Below are positions 1 to 8,132 of a stretch of DNA of 64,000 bases, piece by piece. Under the pieces are notes generated by a model, which saw only the letters and a list, made by a program, of their open reading frames with translations, was not told where the DNA came from and did not search any database. This DNA is from Massilia sp. Root335 (lineage in GTDB: Bacteria > Pseudomonadota > Gammaproteobacteria > Burkholderiales > Burkholderiaceae_D), in the NCBI RefSeq assembly GCF_001425685.1, contig NZ_LMCY01000019.1, positions 193,204-257,203 of the forward strand, in the 5' to 3' direction. Each line of letters begins with the position of its first letter. The first letter of the stretch is position 1. Position numbers and translations under genes: made by a program.

Positions 1-1512
1 GTGGTCGTGGTAGCCACACCCTGTCCACTGATCCTGGCCGTGCCGGTCGCGATTGTCAGCGCGATGTCGCGTTGTGCCCGGCGCGGTGTACTCATCAAGC
101 ATGGCGGTGCGCTCGAGAAAATGGCAGAAGTCAAAACCATGTTTTTCGATAAAACCGGTACGCTAACGGGCGGCAAAGCGCGGCTGGCTGCGATATTGGC
201 CGCCCCCGCCGTGGATCAGGAAGAGCTCCTCAGGTTGGCGGCCTCGCTGGAACAAATGTCCGGTCACACGATAGCCCAAGCGGTGGTCGGTGCCGCCATC
301 GAGCGTGGGCTGCGCTTGACGGTTCCGGAGCGCGTGATCGAACAAGCAGGCGCCGGGCTGTCCGGTTGGGTGGACGGCAAGCAAATTAGTATTGGCGGCC
401 ATGACTACGTCCTCGGTACCGCGACATGGCCAGCCTGGGCGGCGAATCTGGTCGAACGCATCGGTTACGAAGGGGCGGCCGGCGTATATGTCGCGATTGA
501 CGGCACATTCTGCGGTGTGCTGCAGATGGCGGACGAGATTCGCCTGGAAACGCCGCGTGCCCTGCGGATGCTGCGCGCATTGGGTGTAGGTCATATCGTG
601 ATGTTGACCGGTGACCGGGCCGACGTGGCGCGAACCATTGGCAACTCATTGGCGGTCGACGCCGTAGTGGCCGAACAGACGCCGGCATCCAAACTTGCCG
701 CGATCTCGGAAGCGAGGAGGGATGGGGTCACGCTAATGGTTGGCGACGGCATCAACGACGCCCCGGCTCTGGCTGCGGCGGACATTGGCGTAGCTATGGG
801 GGCGCGCGGCGCGGCCGCTGCCGCCGAATCCGCCCAGGTGGTGTTGCTGGTCGACCGCCTGGACCGTCTCGCCTTTGCGGTCCGGATCGCACAGCAAACC
901 AGGACCATCGCGCTGCAAAGCGTTGCGGGAGGGATGGGCCTGTCGATCGCCGCCATGCTTGTCGCAGCATTTGGCTATTTGCCGCCGGTTGCCGGCGCAT
1001 TGCTGCAAGAATTGATCGACGTCGCCGTGATCCTCAATGCGTTGCGCGTGCTTCGCCTTGAGACGGCAACGAGTGCCGAGCGCATATCGGCGAATGATCT
1101 GGACAAGCTGAAGGAAGAACATGCCCGCTTGCGCCCCGTGCTCGACCGCCTCGCCCGACTGGCGGATCAGGCAGCGAATCTACCCGCTCCTGTCATGCGA
1201 GAGGAGCTGCTATTGCTGAACGAATCGCTTCGTCACCAGATTCTTCCGCACGAATCGAACGACGATGTCACGCTCTATCCGCGGGTGGCGCGTTTGATCG
1301 GCGGAGAGGACCCGCTGGCTTCCATGAGTAGCACACACCGCGAAATCTATCGCCTCAGCCGCATTGTCGACCGGCTTACGAATGCGACGCTGGGTGAAGG
1401 CGATGAGGAGGCGTCCATGCAGGAGTTGCGCCGTACCTTGTATGCGCTCGAGGCCATCTTGCGTCTGCATTTTGCGCAGGAAGAAGAGATTTACTATGGG
1501 CTTGCTTCTTAA
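1..1512 (+). CDS. P1B-type metal-transporting ATPase with C-terminal hemerythrin domain (5' end outside window)
   Basis: C-terminal two thirds of a heavy-metal P-type ATPase; the reading frame is open to the window edge, so the start is missing. Visible motifs in order: TPCPL in the metal-binding transmembrane helix, the phosphorylation site DKTGT (about residue 50), SGHT at the position of the usual SEHP loop, MLTGD and GDGINDAPAL. After the last membrane helices (to about residue 355) comes a charged linker and then, from about 375 to 500, a hemerythrin-like HHE bundle with metal-ligand-type residues in HARLRPV, LPHES, STHREI and LHFAQEEE. P1B ATPases with a C-terminal hemerythrin domain belong to the P1B-5 (Nia-like) group, linked to nickel/iron export; the substrate here is inferred. 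The HP-to-HT change in the nucleotide-binding loop is notable. It lies beside other metal-transport genes. Confidence 0.85.
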   Translation: MVVVATPCPLILAVPVAIVSAMSRCARRGVLIKHGGALEKMAEVKTMFFDKTGTLTGGKARLAAILAAPAVDQEELLRLAASLEQMSGHTIAQAVVGAAIERGLRLTVPERVIEQAGAGLSGWVDGKQISIGGHDYVLGTATWPAWAANLVERIGYEGAAGVYVAIDGTFCGVLQMADEIRLETPRALRMLRALGVGHIVMLTGDRADVARTIGNSLAVDAVVAEQTPASKLAAISEARRDGVTLMVGDGINDAPALAAADIGVAMGARGAAAAAESAQVVLLVDRLDRLAFAVRIAQQTRTIALQSVAGGMGLSIAAMLVAAFGYLPPVAGALLQELIDVAVILNALRVLRLETATSAERISANDLDKLKEEHARLRPVLDRLARLADQAANLPAPVMREELLLLNESLRHQILPHESNDDVTLYPRVARLIGGEDPLASMSSTHREIYRLSRIVDRLTNATLGEGDEEASMQELRRTLYALEAILRLHFAQEEEIYYGLAS

Positions 1513-1814
1513 TTCGCTACTTCGTATTGGGCCAGCAACGCCGACATCGTAACCCGTTGGCACGCACCAAAATCGATCGCTACCGTCGACTGCTGTCGGT
1601 TGCCCGGCGCTGACGTGGTTCGGCCTCGTACTGCGTCGATATGGTAGTTCGTGACCTGGCGATCTGACGTGGCCGCTGAATCGATTCTGGACCGCTCGGC
1701 AAGGTAAAGCGTTAAATCGTCGCTAATTGTGTTTGCGGCTATGGCCGAGGATCAGAAACGCGGCGGCTCCGCTGAACGCTGCGCCGACATAAAACGGGAG
1801 CCGACTGATAGCGC
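1513..1814. other. Intergenic stretch without recognisable gene
   Basis: About 300 bases between the convergent ends of the ATPase and the DmeF-like gene. I see no conserved protein, RNA gene or clear hairpin terminator. Confidence 0.5.
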
Positions 1815-3155
1815 TCAGCGTGTAGTCTCGATCGGATTGACTTCGACCGTCAGGTGCGACAGTCCCTTGAAGCGCTTGAGCGCCACGTGGTAGAAGGCCG
1901 GGCTGCGCCGCGGTTCGCTGGTCGCAACCGATACCAGGGCGCTCATGTGGCCCGGGCCGAGCCGCCACACGTGCAGGTCGAGCACCTTGTCGCCAACGTC
2001 TTCGATCGCGTGGCGCACCTTGTCGGCCATCTTCCAGTCGGTATTCATGTCTAGCAGGATGCCGCCGGTGTCGCGTATCAGGCCGAACGACCAGTTCGCG
2101 ATCACAAGCGCACCGACGATACCGGCCAGCGGGTCCATCCAGAGCCAGTTGAATTCTTTTGCCAGCACGAGGCCAATGATAGCCAGTACCGACACGGCCG
2201 CATCTGCCATGACGTGGATATAGGCGGCGCGCATGTTGTGGTCGCGATGGGCGGCGTCATGGCCGTCGGCATGGTCGTGCGCATGCTCTTCGAACTCAAC
2301 CGCATATTCGCCGTCCGGCAGCCGCACGATGGCCTTGAACGCGTGGGGCTCCGGGATGTCCTCCTTCGACTCCAGGTAGCCGCGGCGGTCGGCAAACGTG
2401 AAGGACTGTTGCGACCCATCGGGCCGAACCGTCGTGACCGAAAGAGCCGAGGGCGGTAGCGTCAAGCTTGCGGGTTCGGGCGTCAGCCGGAAGACGGGCG
2501 GCACCCCATCTTCGAAGATCGACAGCGACACCACCCCGGACGACGTGGCGATCCGCTGCACTTCTTCCTCATGAGTGTGTTCATCATGGTCGTGGCCATG
2601 GCCGTGCCCATGGCTGTGGCTGTGGCCATGGTGATCCCCGCTCAACAGCCAAACGCTTGCGATATTGACCAAAAGGCCGACGATTGCGATCGGAATCGCC
2701 TCGCTGAAATGAATGGGCACCGGCGCGAGAAAGCGCGTGACGGCCTCGTAGCCGATCAGAAGGGCGATCATCGCCAGCACGATCGCGCTGGTAAAGCCCG
2801 CCAGGTCACCGAGCTTGCCGGTGCCGAAGACGAAGCGCGGGTCGTTCGCGTGCTTGCGCGCATAGGTGTACGCGAGCGCCGCGATCAGCATCGCACCAGC
2901 GTGCGTCGACATGTGCAGGCCATCGGCGACCAGCGCCAGGGAGCCGAACAGGCTGCCGCCGACGATTTCAAGCAGCATCATCGCGCTGCACAGCGCGATC
3001 ACCGCCCAGGTCCTGCGTTCATTGCTTTCGTGGCCGACGCCCAGGAAGATATGGTCGTGGCCCGCGCCGAAGGCGGCGTCTTCGAAGCTGCTCATCTCCG
3101 CTTCCCGTTCGAGACGGCTTTGGGCGGGGATCGGATCGTGTGTCAGATTTTGCAT
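1815..3155 (-). CDS. dmeF: Cation diffusion facilitator, DmeF-type Co/Ni exporter
   Basis: Inner-membrane proton-coupled metal exporter of the CDF family. The protein (446 aa) starts with a short soluble stretch, then TM helices with the metal-site motif DGLHMS in TM2. After TM4 comes a long His/Asp-rich loop (many HGHSHGH-type repeats, about residues 190-215) and a second His cluster (HAHDHADGHDAAHRDH, about 300), then TM5 with the paired HVMAD site. The long His-rich insertion and the MQNLTHDP N-terminus match DmeF, which exports cobalt and nickel. The C-terminus carries the cytoplasmic CDF domain. A second Met at 3095 is also possible as start. Transcribed after the adjacent RcnR/CsoR-family regulator and the small DUF1289 gene, the arrangement expected for a metal-induced dmeR-dmeF unit. 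Confidence 0.88.
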   Translation of the reverse strand: MQNLTHDPIPAQSRLEREAEMSSFEDAAFGAGHDHIFLGVGHESNERRTWAVIALCSAMMLLEIVGGSLFGSLALVADGLHMSTHAGAMLIAALAYTYARKHANDPRFVFGTGKLGDLAGFTSAIVLAMIALLIGYEAVTRFLAPVPIHFSEAIPIAIVGLLVNIASVWLLSGDHHGHSHSHGHGHGHDHDEHTHEEEVQRIATSSGVVSLSIFEDGVPPVFRLTPEPASLTLPPSALSVTTVRPDGSQQSFTFADRRGYLESKEDIPEPHAFKAIVRLPDGEYAVEFEEHAHDHADGHDAAHRDHNMRAAYIHVMADAAVSVLAIIGLVLAKEFNWLWMDPLAGIVGALVIANWSFGLIRDTGGILLDMNTDWKMADKVRHAIEDVGDKVLDLHVWRLGPGHMSALVSVATSEPRRSPAFYHVALKRFKGLSHLTVEVNPIETTR

Positions 3156-3177
3156 TGGTTGTCCTCAGCCAGCGGCG

Positions 3178-3354
3178 CTATCGCCCAGCCAACTTTTTCT
3201 CGCGTCTTGCGCGTTCGTTGATGATCTGGTGCCTGCGGTGATCGGTCATCTTCTTCCACTCGCGCGCCTCGGCGAGTGTGCGCAGGCATCCGGTGCAGAA
3301 GCCGGTCTTGCCGTCGAACTGGCAGAGCTCGACGCATGGTGATTTGACGGCCAG
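3178..3354 (-). CDS. Small DUF1289 (Cys-rich) protein, non-ATG start
   Basis: A 58-codon frame on the minus strand between the regulator and dmeF that has no ATG, GTG or TTG start. It encodes SPCVELCQFDGKTGFCTGC followed by LRTLAEAREW and a basic tail. The four-Cys pattern and the following RT..E...W match the DUF1289 family of small putative Fe/Zn-binding proteins. The frame opens just after the stop of the upstream regulator; the first plausible initiator is a CTG at 3354. Either a non-canonical start is used or the original start was lost. Function unknown; the family often sits beside metal or redox genes. Confidence 0.6.
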   Translation of the reverse strand: MAVKSPCVELCQFDGKTGFCTGCLRTLAEAREWKKMTDHRRHQIINERARREKKLAGR

Positions 3355-3359
3355 GATGC

Positions 3360-3635
3360 TTACTTAAGATACGCGCGGATGACGTCGAGTAGTTCGTCCG
3401 TGCCTTCTGCACGCGCCGTCTCGGTCAGGTCATTGGCGGCGACGTGTTCCCGGACATGGTCCTCGATGACTTCCGCCATCAAACCGTTCATGGCGCCTCG
3501 GCTGGCAGCCAGCAAGTGCAGGACTTCGGAGCAGCCAGCCTCGGACTCAAGGGCGCGTTCGACCGCCTCGATCTGGCCGCGGATGCGCCGGACCCGGGCG
3601 AGCAGCTTCGCCTTTTCTCGTGTGGTATGCGACAA
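3360..3635 (-). CDS. Metal-sensing transcriptional repressor, RcnR/FrmR/CsoR family (DmeR-like)
   Basis: 91-aa all-helical regulator of the DUF156 family. It begins MSHTTREKAKLLARVRRIRGQ, has the Cys of the metal-binding W-X-Y-Z type site (AGCSEVLHLLAASRGAMNGL) and a conserved EVIEDHVREHV helix. Family members are tetramers that bind DNA until Ni, Co, Cu or formaldehyde binds. It lies directly upstream of the DUF1289 gene and dmeF on the same strand, so it most likely represses its own operon and responds to Co/Ni; the metal is an inference from the neighbour. The spacing to DUF1289 is a few bases. Confidence 0.85.
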   Translation of the reverse strand: MSHTTREKAKLLARVRRIRGQIEAVERALESEAGCSEVLHLLAASRGAMNGLMAEVIEDHVREHVAANDLTETARAEGTDELLDVIRAYLK

Positions 3636-3699
3636 GCGATGACCTCCAAATATAGGGTAGGGGGGTATACTAGCAGATCGAGATCTCGCTTATGCGAAA

Positions 3700-4090
3700 C
3701 GTTGCCCGGATGTATGACGCGCGGACTACCCTGGACTCGTCACTATGTCGATCAGCAGAATCGCCAGAAACGCGAACAGGAAAGGCGCCATGCTGCCAGC
3801 CGACCCTCTGTCTCGTGCGCTTCGGTCGGCAATTCTTCGGTGACCAGATATAGCGACGCGGCGACCGCGAAAGCCAACACGCCTTCGATCCAGGCGCCGG
3901 ACAGTACGCCGCCGAGGAAACTGCTGGCAATCGTGCCCACCAGCGGTGCGATCGAAACCGCGCTCGTGGTGAGCAGGCTGCGTCCGTTACTGTTGCCGTC
4001 CCGGCTGAACACCGCAGCGATCGACAGTCGGAGCGTCAGCAGTTCGACCTGCAAGGCAATTGTCACGAGCAGCGTCTACTTCCCATGGCT
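3700..4090 (-). pseudogene. Remnant of a ZIP-family metal transporter (C-terminal part)
   Basis: On the minus strand the frame at 4066-3752 reads as the C-terminal half of a ZIP transporter: a stretch like APLVGTIASSFLGG, then GVLAFAVAASLYLVTEEL followed by EAHE, the well conserved end region of ZupT-like proteins. The usual N-terminal membrane helices and metal-binding histidines are absent and the frame breaks after EAHETEGR, before the last helix. It lies in a cluster of metal-transport genes and appears decayed. Confidence 0.6.
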
Positions 4091-4205
4091 GCGTTTGGTA
4101 ACCGAGCTCACGCCGATGAGCAAATGATGAGGAAAGGGACGAAGGTATCACTGAGCCCCGTACGGCATGCCATGCAAGGCGAGTTTTCGCTAAGCCGAGT
4201 GATTG

Positions 4206-4484
4206 CTATTGGCGCGGAGCGAGCATGATGATCGCCATGCCGATCAGGGTCACGATGGATTCGACCAGATCCCACCGACTTGGACGAATCCCTTCGACGA
4301 GCGATAGCCACGCGAGGGCCACAGTGCCGTAGACACCGCCATAGGCCGCGTATGTGCGGCCGGCGGCAGTGGGATGTAAGGTCAGCAGCCAGGCGAATGT
4401 ACGAAGAGACAAGGCGGTGAATCCAACAGCACAATGCCAGGCGTGATGCCGATTTGGCCGCGATTGACGTGATGCCCGTCGCAT
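4206..4484 (-). pseudogene. YnfA/UPF0060 family membrane protein, 5'-damaged
   Basis: The C-terminal 65 residues match the YnfA (UPF0060) small membrane protein family closely: [31 protein letters not shown] and the C-terminal [11 protein letters not shown]. The first 25-30 residues encoded here do not fit the family, whose N-terminus carries a conserved first membrane helix. An upstream frameshift or truncation is likely, so the gene is probably inactive. YnfA proteins are small four-helix membrane proteins of the SMR-like type. Confidence 0.6.
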
Positions 4485-4631
4485 GCAAGGGATACTCGAT
4501 GCGGGCTTCGCTGACCGTGCCTACAGTTATTGATGACGTTGGGGAAGACTTCAATTGTGTCTTCATGACTCCATTCTCTAAAGCAACGGAGCTTTTACAA
4601 AACCTATGGGCGCATCACCGCCTAAGAACGC

Positions 4632-4964
4632 TTAGCGCAGACGGCTTCCCGGGGGCTTCACTTTTGGCTGTGCCGCGTTCGCCCTACGAGGCTCGTCTTC
4701 TTGTGGAGGCAGTGATATATCGAGCTCACTGAAAAACTCAGCTAGTGTCATACCCAGGACATGACATATGTTTGCTAAAACAACAACAGATGGGTTAGCG
4801 ACGCCGCGTTCGATCTCAGATATAAACTGTCGGGCTATGTGTGCTTCCGAAGCCAGTGTCAGCTGACTTATCTTTGCACGCATTCGAGACTCCTTCAGCC
4901 TGTCGCCGACGGCCAAGCTCACTAGATTTCTTGCATCTGTTGCTTTTGCGGGCGTTGTCGTCAT
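4632..4964 (-). CDS. XRE-family transcriptional regulator
   Basis: Helix-turn-helix repressor of about 110 residues, starting MTTTPAKATDARN. The HTH is VGDRLKESRMRAKISQLTLA...HIARQFISEIERGVANPS, a classic lambda-Cro/XRE fold, followed by VLANICHVLGMTLAEFF and a Pro/Arg-rich tail. A longer frame reaches 5081, but that extension would run through a 32-nt perfect palindrome at 5004-5035, which is better explained as its operator. I therefore place the start at 4964. Likely autoregulated and possibly also controlling the divergent gene at 5119. Low-GC codon use compared with the host-like right end. Confidence 0.8.
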   Translation of the reverse strand: MTTTPAKATDARNLVSLAVGDRLKESRMRAKISQLTLASEAHIARQFISEIERGVANPSVVVLANICHVLGMTLAEFFSELDISLPPQEDEPRRANAAQPKVKPPGSRLR

Positions 4965-5003
4965 GCTCACGATGATGCACGTGAGCCCGACTCCTGACGA
5001 CCT

Positions 5004-5035
5004 ACTATACACGACAATTACTTGTCGTGTATAGT
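5004..5035. promoter_or_regulatory. 32-nt perfect palindrome, probable XRE operator
   Basis: Arms ACTATACACGACAA (5004-5017) and TTGTCGTGTATAGT (5022-5035) are exact reverse complements around a 4-base TTAC centre. The site lies 40 bases upstream of the XRE start at 4964 and about 85 upstream of the divergent gene at 5119. Position and symmetry fit an operator for the XRE repressor covering a divergent promoter; this is inferred from context only. Confidence 0.65.
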
Positions 5036-5118
5036 TTGCAAAGCCCGGCGCGCCGGACGCGATAGGGACGTCGTGCCGCACTGTTTCCGTAAGCTAAACG
5101 CTGGCTCAGCCGATCGAC

Positions 5119-5592
5119 GTGCCTCTCAAATTTCGCTCAAGGACCAACGTGTTTTACGTTTACAAGAAATCTCAGGATAACGAAGGGATGGCAGTGCTCA
5201 GTGCGCTATCGGGGCAGCCTGGACTGCGCAGCTATCCCTTCGTTGAGTTACCTTTAAACAGTCATTTGTTTCATCTCGATGTCGCTCCAATCGATGACGA
5301 AAGTAGGTGGCAACGTTTTATTTTCGATACGTTTGAAAATGTTATCGAATTTCTGGCGTCGGAAAAAATAGAGGAATTCAGAATCCATATTCAAACAAGA
5401 AGACATGCAGACGCGGACTACCTGTTGAAGCGCATTGTTCAAATATCGGAGGGCTACGCAATCAGCGGCGAGTCCGCGTATGTATTTTCCTGCGCAAATG
5501 GTTCGATTGAGATTGGGGGAGTTAATGATTTAAGGCAGAGTGATATTGTCAGGATGTCGAGTTTGTGGCAGGAACATAGGCCCGACAGGTAA
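5119..5592 (+). CDS. Hypothetical protein
   Basis: 157-residue soluble protein from a GTG start, divergent from the XRE regulator. I recognise no domain. The sequence is mixed alpha/beta in style, rich in aromatic and acidic residues, with no signal peptide, membrane helix or Cys cluster. Its promoter region shares the 32-nt palindrome, so it may be under XRE control. AT-rich codon use points to acquired DNA. Confidence 0.5.
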   Translation: MPLKFRSRTNVFYVYKKSQDNEGMAVLSALSGQPGLRSYPFVELPLNSHLFHLDVAPIDDESRWQRFIFDTFENVIEFLASEKIEEFRIHIQTRRHADADYLLKRIVQISEGYAISGESAYVFSCANGSIEIGGVNDLRQSDIVRMSSLWQEHRPDR

Positions 5593-5641
5593 GATCAGGA
5601 AAATTTCAAGAATTATTATTGAATATACAAAAATATAGAGG

Positions 5642-6139
5642 GTGCCAGTGGAATATAGCTGCAAAAAGTGCGGAAGTTCGAACACTCAGAAAATATCTGC
5701 AATCGTCAGTGGCGGCACCAGTCATGGACGTTCGACGTCTAGCTCGACGACCGTAGGTATGGTGGACGGGAGCTTAGGTTTTGCAGGCACACAAGGCTCA
5801 ACAAACACGACCATGCGAACTGAGCTTGCCAAAAAGCTGGCGATGCCGACCAAACGTACCGAGAGCTGGATATTCTATGGTCTTTTTATCGGAGGTGGGT
5901 TCGCCTGGGTGGGTGGTGCAATTGCTGGATTTCTAGGTGTGATGATCTTTAATTCGGCTGTCGGTGCGATTTCAGCACTGATCGCGGGAGTTTGTATATT
6001 TTTTCATTGCATTAAACATTATCGCAATAGTGCAAAGCGTAATGAAAAATACAATAAAGATGAATATCCTGATGCGAAAGCGCAGTGGAATCTCAGTTTC
6101 TATTGCCACCGCTGTGAAAATATCTTCGTCCCGCAATAG
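5642..6139 (+). CDS. Small membrane protein with split zinc ribbon
   Basis: 165 aa. The N-terminus has a CxxC knuckle (YSCKKCGSSNTQ) and the C-terminus a second one (FYCHRCENIF), with two hydrophobic segments between them (about residues 79-95 and 100-120). The two CxxC pairs could form one zinc ribbon on the cytoplasmic side with the helical hairpin inserted into the membrane. A Ser/Thr/Gly-rich loop follows the first knuckle. Function unknown; start taken as GTG (VEYSCKKC). Confidence 0.55.
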   Translation: MPVEYSCKKCGSSNTQKISAIVSGGTSHGRSTSSSTTVGMVDGSLGFAGTQGSTNTTMRTELAKKLAMPTKRTESWIFYGLFIGGGFAWVGGAIAGFLGVMIFNSAVGAISALIAGVCIFFHCIKHYRNSAKRNEKYNKDEYPDAKAQWNLSFYCHRCENIFVPQ

Positions 6140-6236
6140 GACCTAACCTGTAAATATAAATTAAATTCTTTGTGCGGCTTGCTCGGGATTTCTTTTCGAT
6201 GCAACCGGAATTTATGTGTTTTTTATCGACTATCAA

Positions 6237-7301
6237 ATGGATAAAAATTACAAGAAACGAAATAACTGCGGGATATTGATTGCAGGTGTTGTCACTGCTG
6301 CCCTGACCGGCTGCGGTGGCGGTGGAGGTAGTTCAGTTCCGAACACGACTACCTCCGTTGCAACCAACCCAGCCCCTGTGCCGACGCCCCCTGTCAGCAC
6401 TGTACAGGCGGCTGACCTGCAAGCCGCTGTTCCGGCAGCGTACCCGGCTGGCAGCGTGCAAGCTGTCGCCTTCGACGAATTCAACGCCTTCCGCGCCATC
6501 GAAGGCCTCGGCCCGGTGCGCCAGAACGCCAACATCGACATCGCAGCCAAGAACCACGCTGCCTACGTTCAGACCAACCAGAGCGGCGCCGACGCGCACC
6601 ACGAAATAGCAGGCAAGCCGGGCTTCACCGGCGCGGATCCAGGCGATCGCGTGACCGCGGCCGGCTACGCGAGCAACTACACCACCGAAGTCATCGCCTT
6701 CGAAGGTATTCAGCAAACGTCCGTACAGGCTCTGCTGAGCACCGTGTTCCACCGCAACGCCATGATGGTCCAGGGCCTGACGGACGCCGGCATCGCACCG
6801 GGCAGCGACAGCGGCCCGACGTACATCGATGCGGGCTACATCAAGCAGCAGAAAAACGCTGGTAACTACGTGGGCGTGTTCCCCTACGACAAGCAGACCG
6901 GCGTACCGATGACGCACCACACCGAGTCGCCGAATCCGTTCTATCAGGAATTCGAGATGACCCAAGCAAATGTCTGCGCTAAGACCAGCTACCCGATCAG
7001 CATCGCCACCGAGGCCAGCACCGTTCTGAAAGTGACCTCGTTCACTGTGATGCCAGAAGGGCGGAGCACCCCGCTGGATGTGCGCCTGATGACCCGCGAC
7101 AGCAACGATCAGAACTTGCAGTATCTGAGCGCCAACGTCGCTTACATCGTCGGCAAGGCTCCGTTCACGCCGGGCACGAAGTACATCGTCCATTTTGTCG
7201 GCACCGCCACCGGCACGGCAACCGGCAGCGCAAATGGTCTGGCGATCGACAAGACTTGGGTATTCACGACCGACACCAAAGACGTGATGGGCTGCTCATG
7301 A
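6237..7301 (+). CDS. CAP/SCP-domain lipoprotein
   Basis: Secreted lipoprotein: MDKNYKKRNN, a hydrophobic segment and the lipobox LTGC (cleavage before Cys), then a Gly/Ser/Pro/Thr-rich linker. A CAP (SCP/PR-1) domain follows, recognisable from FDEFNAFRAIEGLGPV, AAKNHAAYV and the later FHRNAMM. The C-terminal 100 residues (from about TEASTVLKVTSFTV) look like an Ig-like domain ending in WVFTTD. The function of bacterial CAP proteins is mostly unclear. An upstream in-frame GTG at 6216 exists, but ATG 6237 gives a proper signal peptide. GC content is visibly higher than in the genes on either side. Confidence 0.8.
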   Translation: MDKNYKKRNNCGILIAGVVTAALTGCGGGGGSSVPNTTTSVATNPAPVPTPPVSTVQAADLQAAVPAAYPAGSVQAVAFDEFNAFRAIEGLGPVRQNANIDIAAKNHAAYVQTNQSGADAHHEIAGKPGFTGADPGDRVTAAGYASNYTTEVIAFEGIQQTSVQALLSTVFHRNAMMVQGLTDAGIAPGSDSGPTYIDAGYIKQQKNAGNYVGVFPYDKQTGVPMTHHTESPNPFYQEFEMTQANVCAKTSYPISIATEASTVLKVTSFTVMPEGRSTPLDVRLMTRDSNDQNLQYLSANVAYIVGKAPFTPGTKYIVHFVGTATGTATGSANGLAIDKTWVFTTDTKDVMGCS

Positions 7302-7304
7302 CAC

Positions 7305-7724
7305 TTGAACGGGCACACGAACGTTAATGCGAATGCGCACATGAATGAAGATGATGAGCTCGAATATCTGAAAGTACCCTTGGGTTTTCCTCACCCTGTG
7401 TCTACAGGTATGCTTCCAGGAACTCAGCCGAAATTTTTAGTAGTGAGTTACCAAGGTAAGTTTTACTTACCGGGATGTACACCGCCCGAACTATATGAGC
7501 GGTGGCGGATCTGTGAAGAAATCGCGCAGCAATTGACAATTAAATCACGCGATTCCAAAGAGGGTAAGCGATCGCATATGAGCGAGTCGGCGATACTTGA
7601 GCAATACTTGCCGTGGTTGACTCAAACAAATTTGACGACAGAAGCCGAAGCGAGATGGGTGATTCTACGTGTGGCAGAGATTCTGGAGTGGCCGATTCCG
7701 CCGTTAGCCACGGCTAACTCATGA
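7305..7724 (+). CDS. Hypothetical protein, possible partner of ParS-type antitoxin
   Basis: 139 aa from a TTG start (ATG at 7341 is an alternative). No signal or membrane segment. The core PKFLVVSYQGKFYLPG resembles, in style, RIFSVSYGGKKYYPRYQF in the protein at 8133, so the two may be related. It precedes a ParS/MbcA-type gene by about 50 bases on the same strand. Function not recognised. Confidence 0.5.
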   Translation: MNGHTNVNANAHMNEDDELEYLKVPLGFPHPVSTGMLPGTQPKFLVVSYQGKFYLPGCTPPELYERWRICEEIAQQLTIKSRDSKEGKRSHMSESAILEQYLPWLTQTNLTTEAEARWVILRVAEILEWPIPPLATANS

Positions 7725-7771
7725 TTTCGTCAAATTTTCACGCCAAGTCATCAAAAAATTTGGAGTAAAGC

Positions 7772-8059
7772 ATGAGTATGAGATCGCGTAAAAAGGAAAT
7801 TTACTGGAGTCCAACTCATCGAGGTATCCCTAACCAATTTTCGAGGAAGTTGAGGGTTGGTAATGTCACCAAAGTTTGGAATACGATCGGAGCAAGTGTA
7901 ATGCAAGTGTTTGGGGGTGATATTGCTACATCATTAAACTGGTTTAAGACGCCGGCTATTGCACTTAACGGCATGCGGCCGTTGGATTTAGTTGCGGAAG
8001 GGAACATTGAATCGCTACGAGACTATCTTATTCGGTTGGAGTTCGGTGTTTATATATAG
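7772..8059 (+). CDS. MbcA/ParS/Xre antitoxin-like protein (DUF2384 domain)
   Basis: 95 aa. The C-terminal half carries the toxin-binding DUF2384 pattern: VMQVFGGDIATSLNWFKTPAIAL, then GMRPLDLVAEG and the closing YLIRLEFGVYI. In known modules this domain binds a RES-domain toxin, and most full-length antitoxins also have an N-terminal Xre HTH. Here the N-terminal 35 residues are basic and do not show a clear HTH, and no RES toxin is encoded next to it. It is therefore an orphan or reduced antitoxin, or part of an unrecognised module with the flanking genes. Confidence 0.65.
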   Translation: MSMRSRKKEIYWSPTHRGIPNQFSRKLRVGNVTKVWNTIGASVMQVFGGDIATSLNWFKTPAIALNGMRPLDLVAEGNIESLRDYLIRLEFGVYI

Positions 8060-8132
8060 TGAGAAAAAAAATTTCAGGATCTAGGCAGTGAATTTTATTG
8101 ATATATAAGTTTCATTGTTTAACCACCTATGA

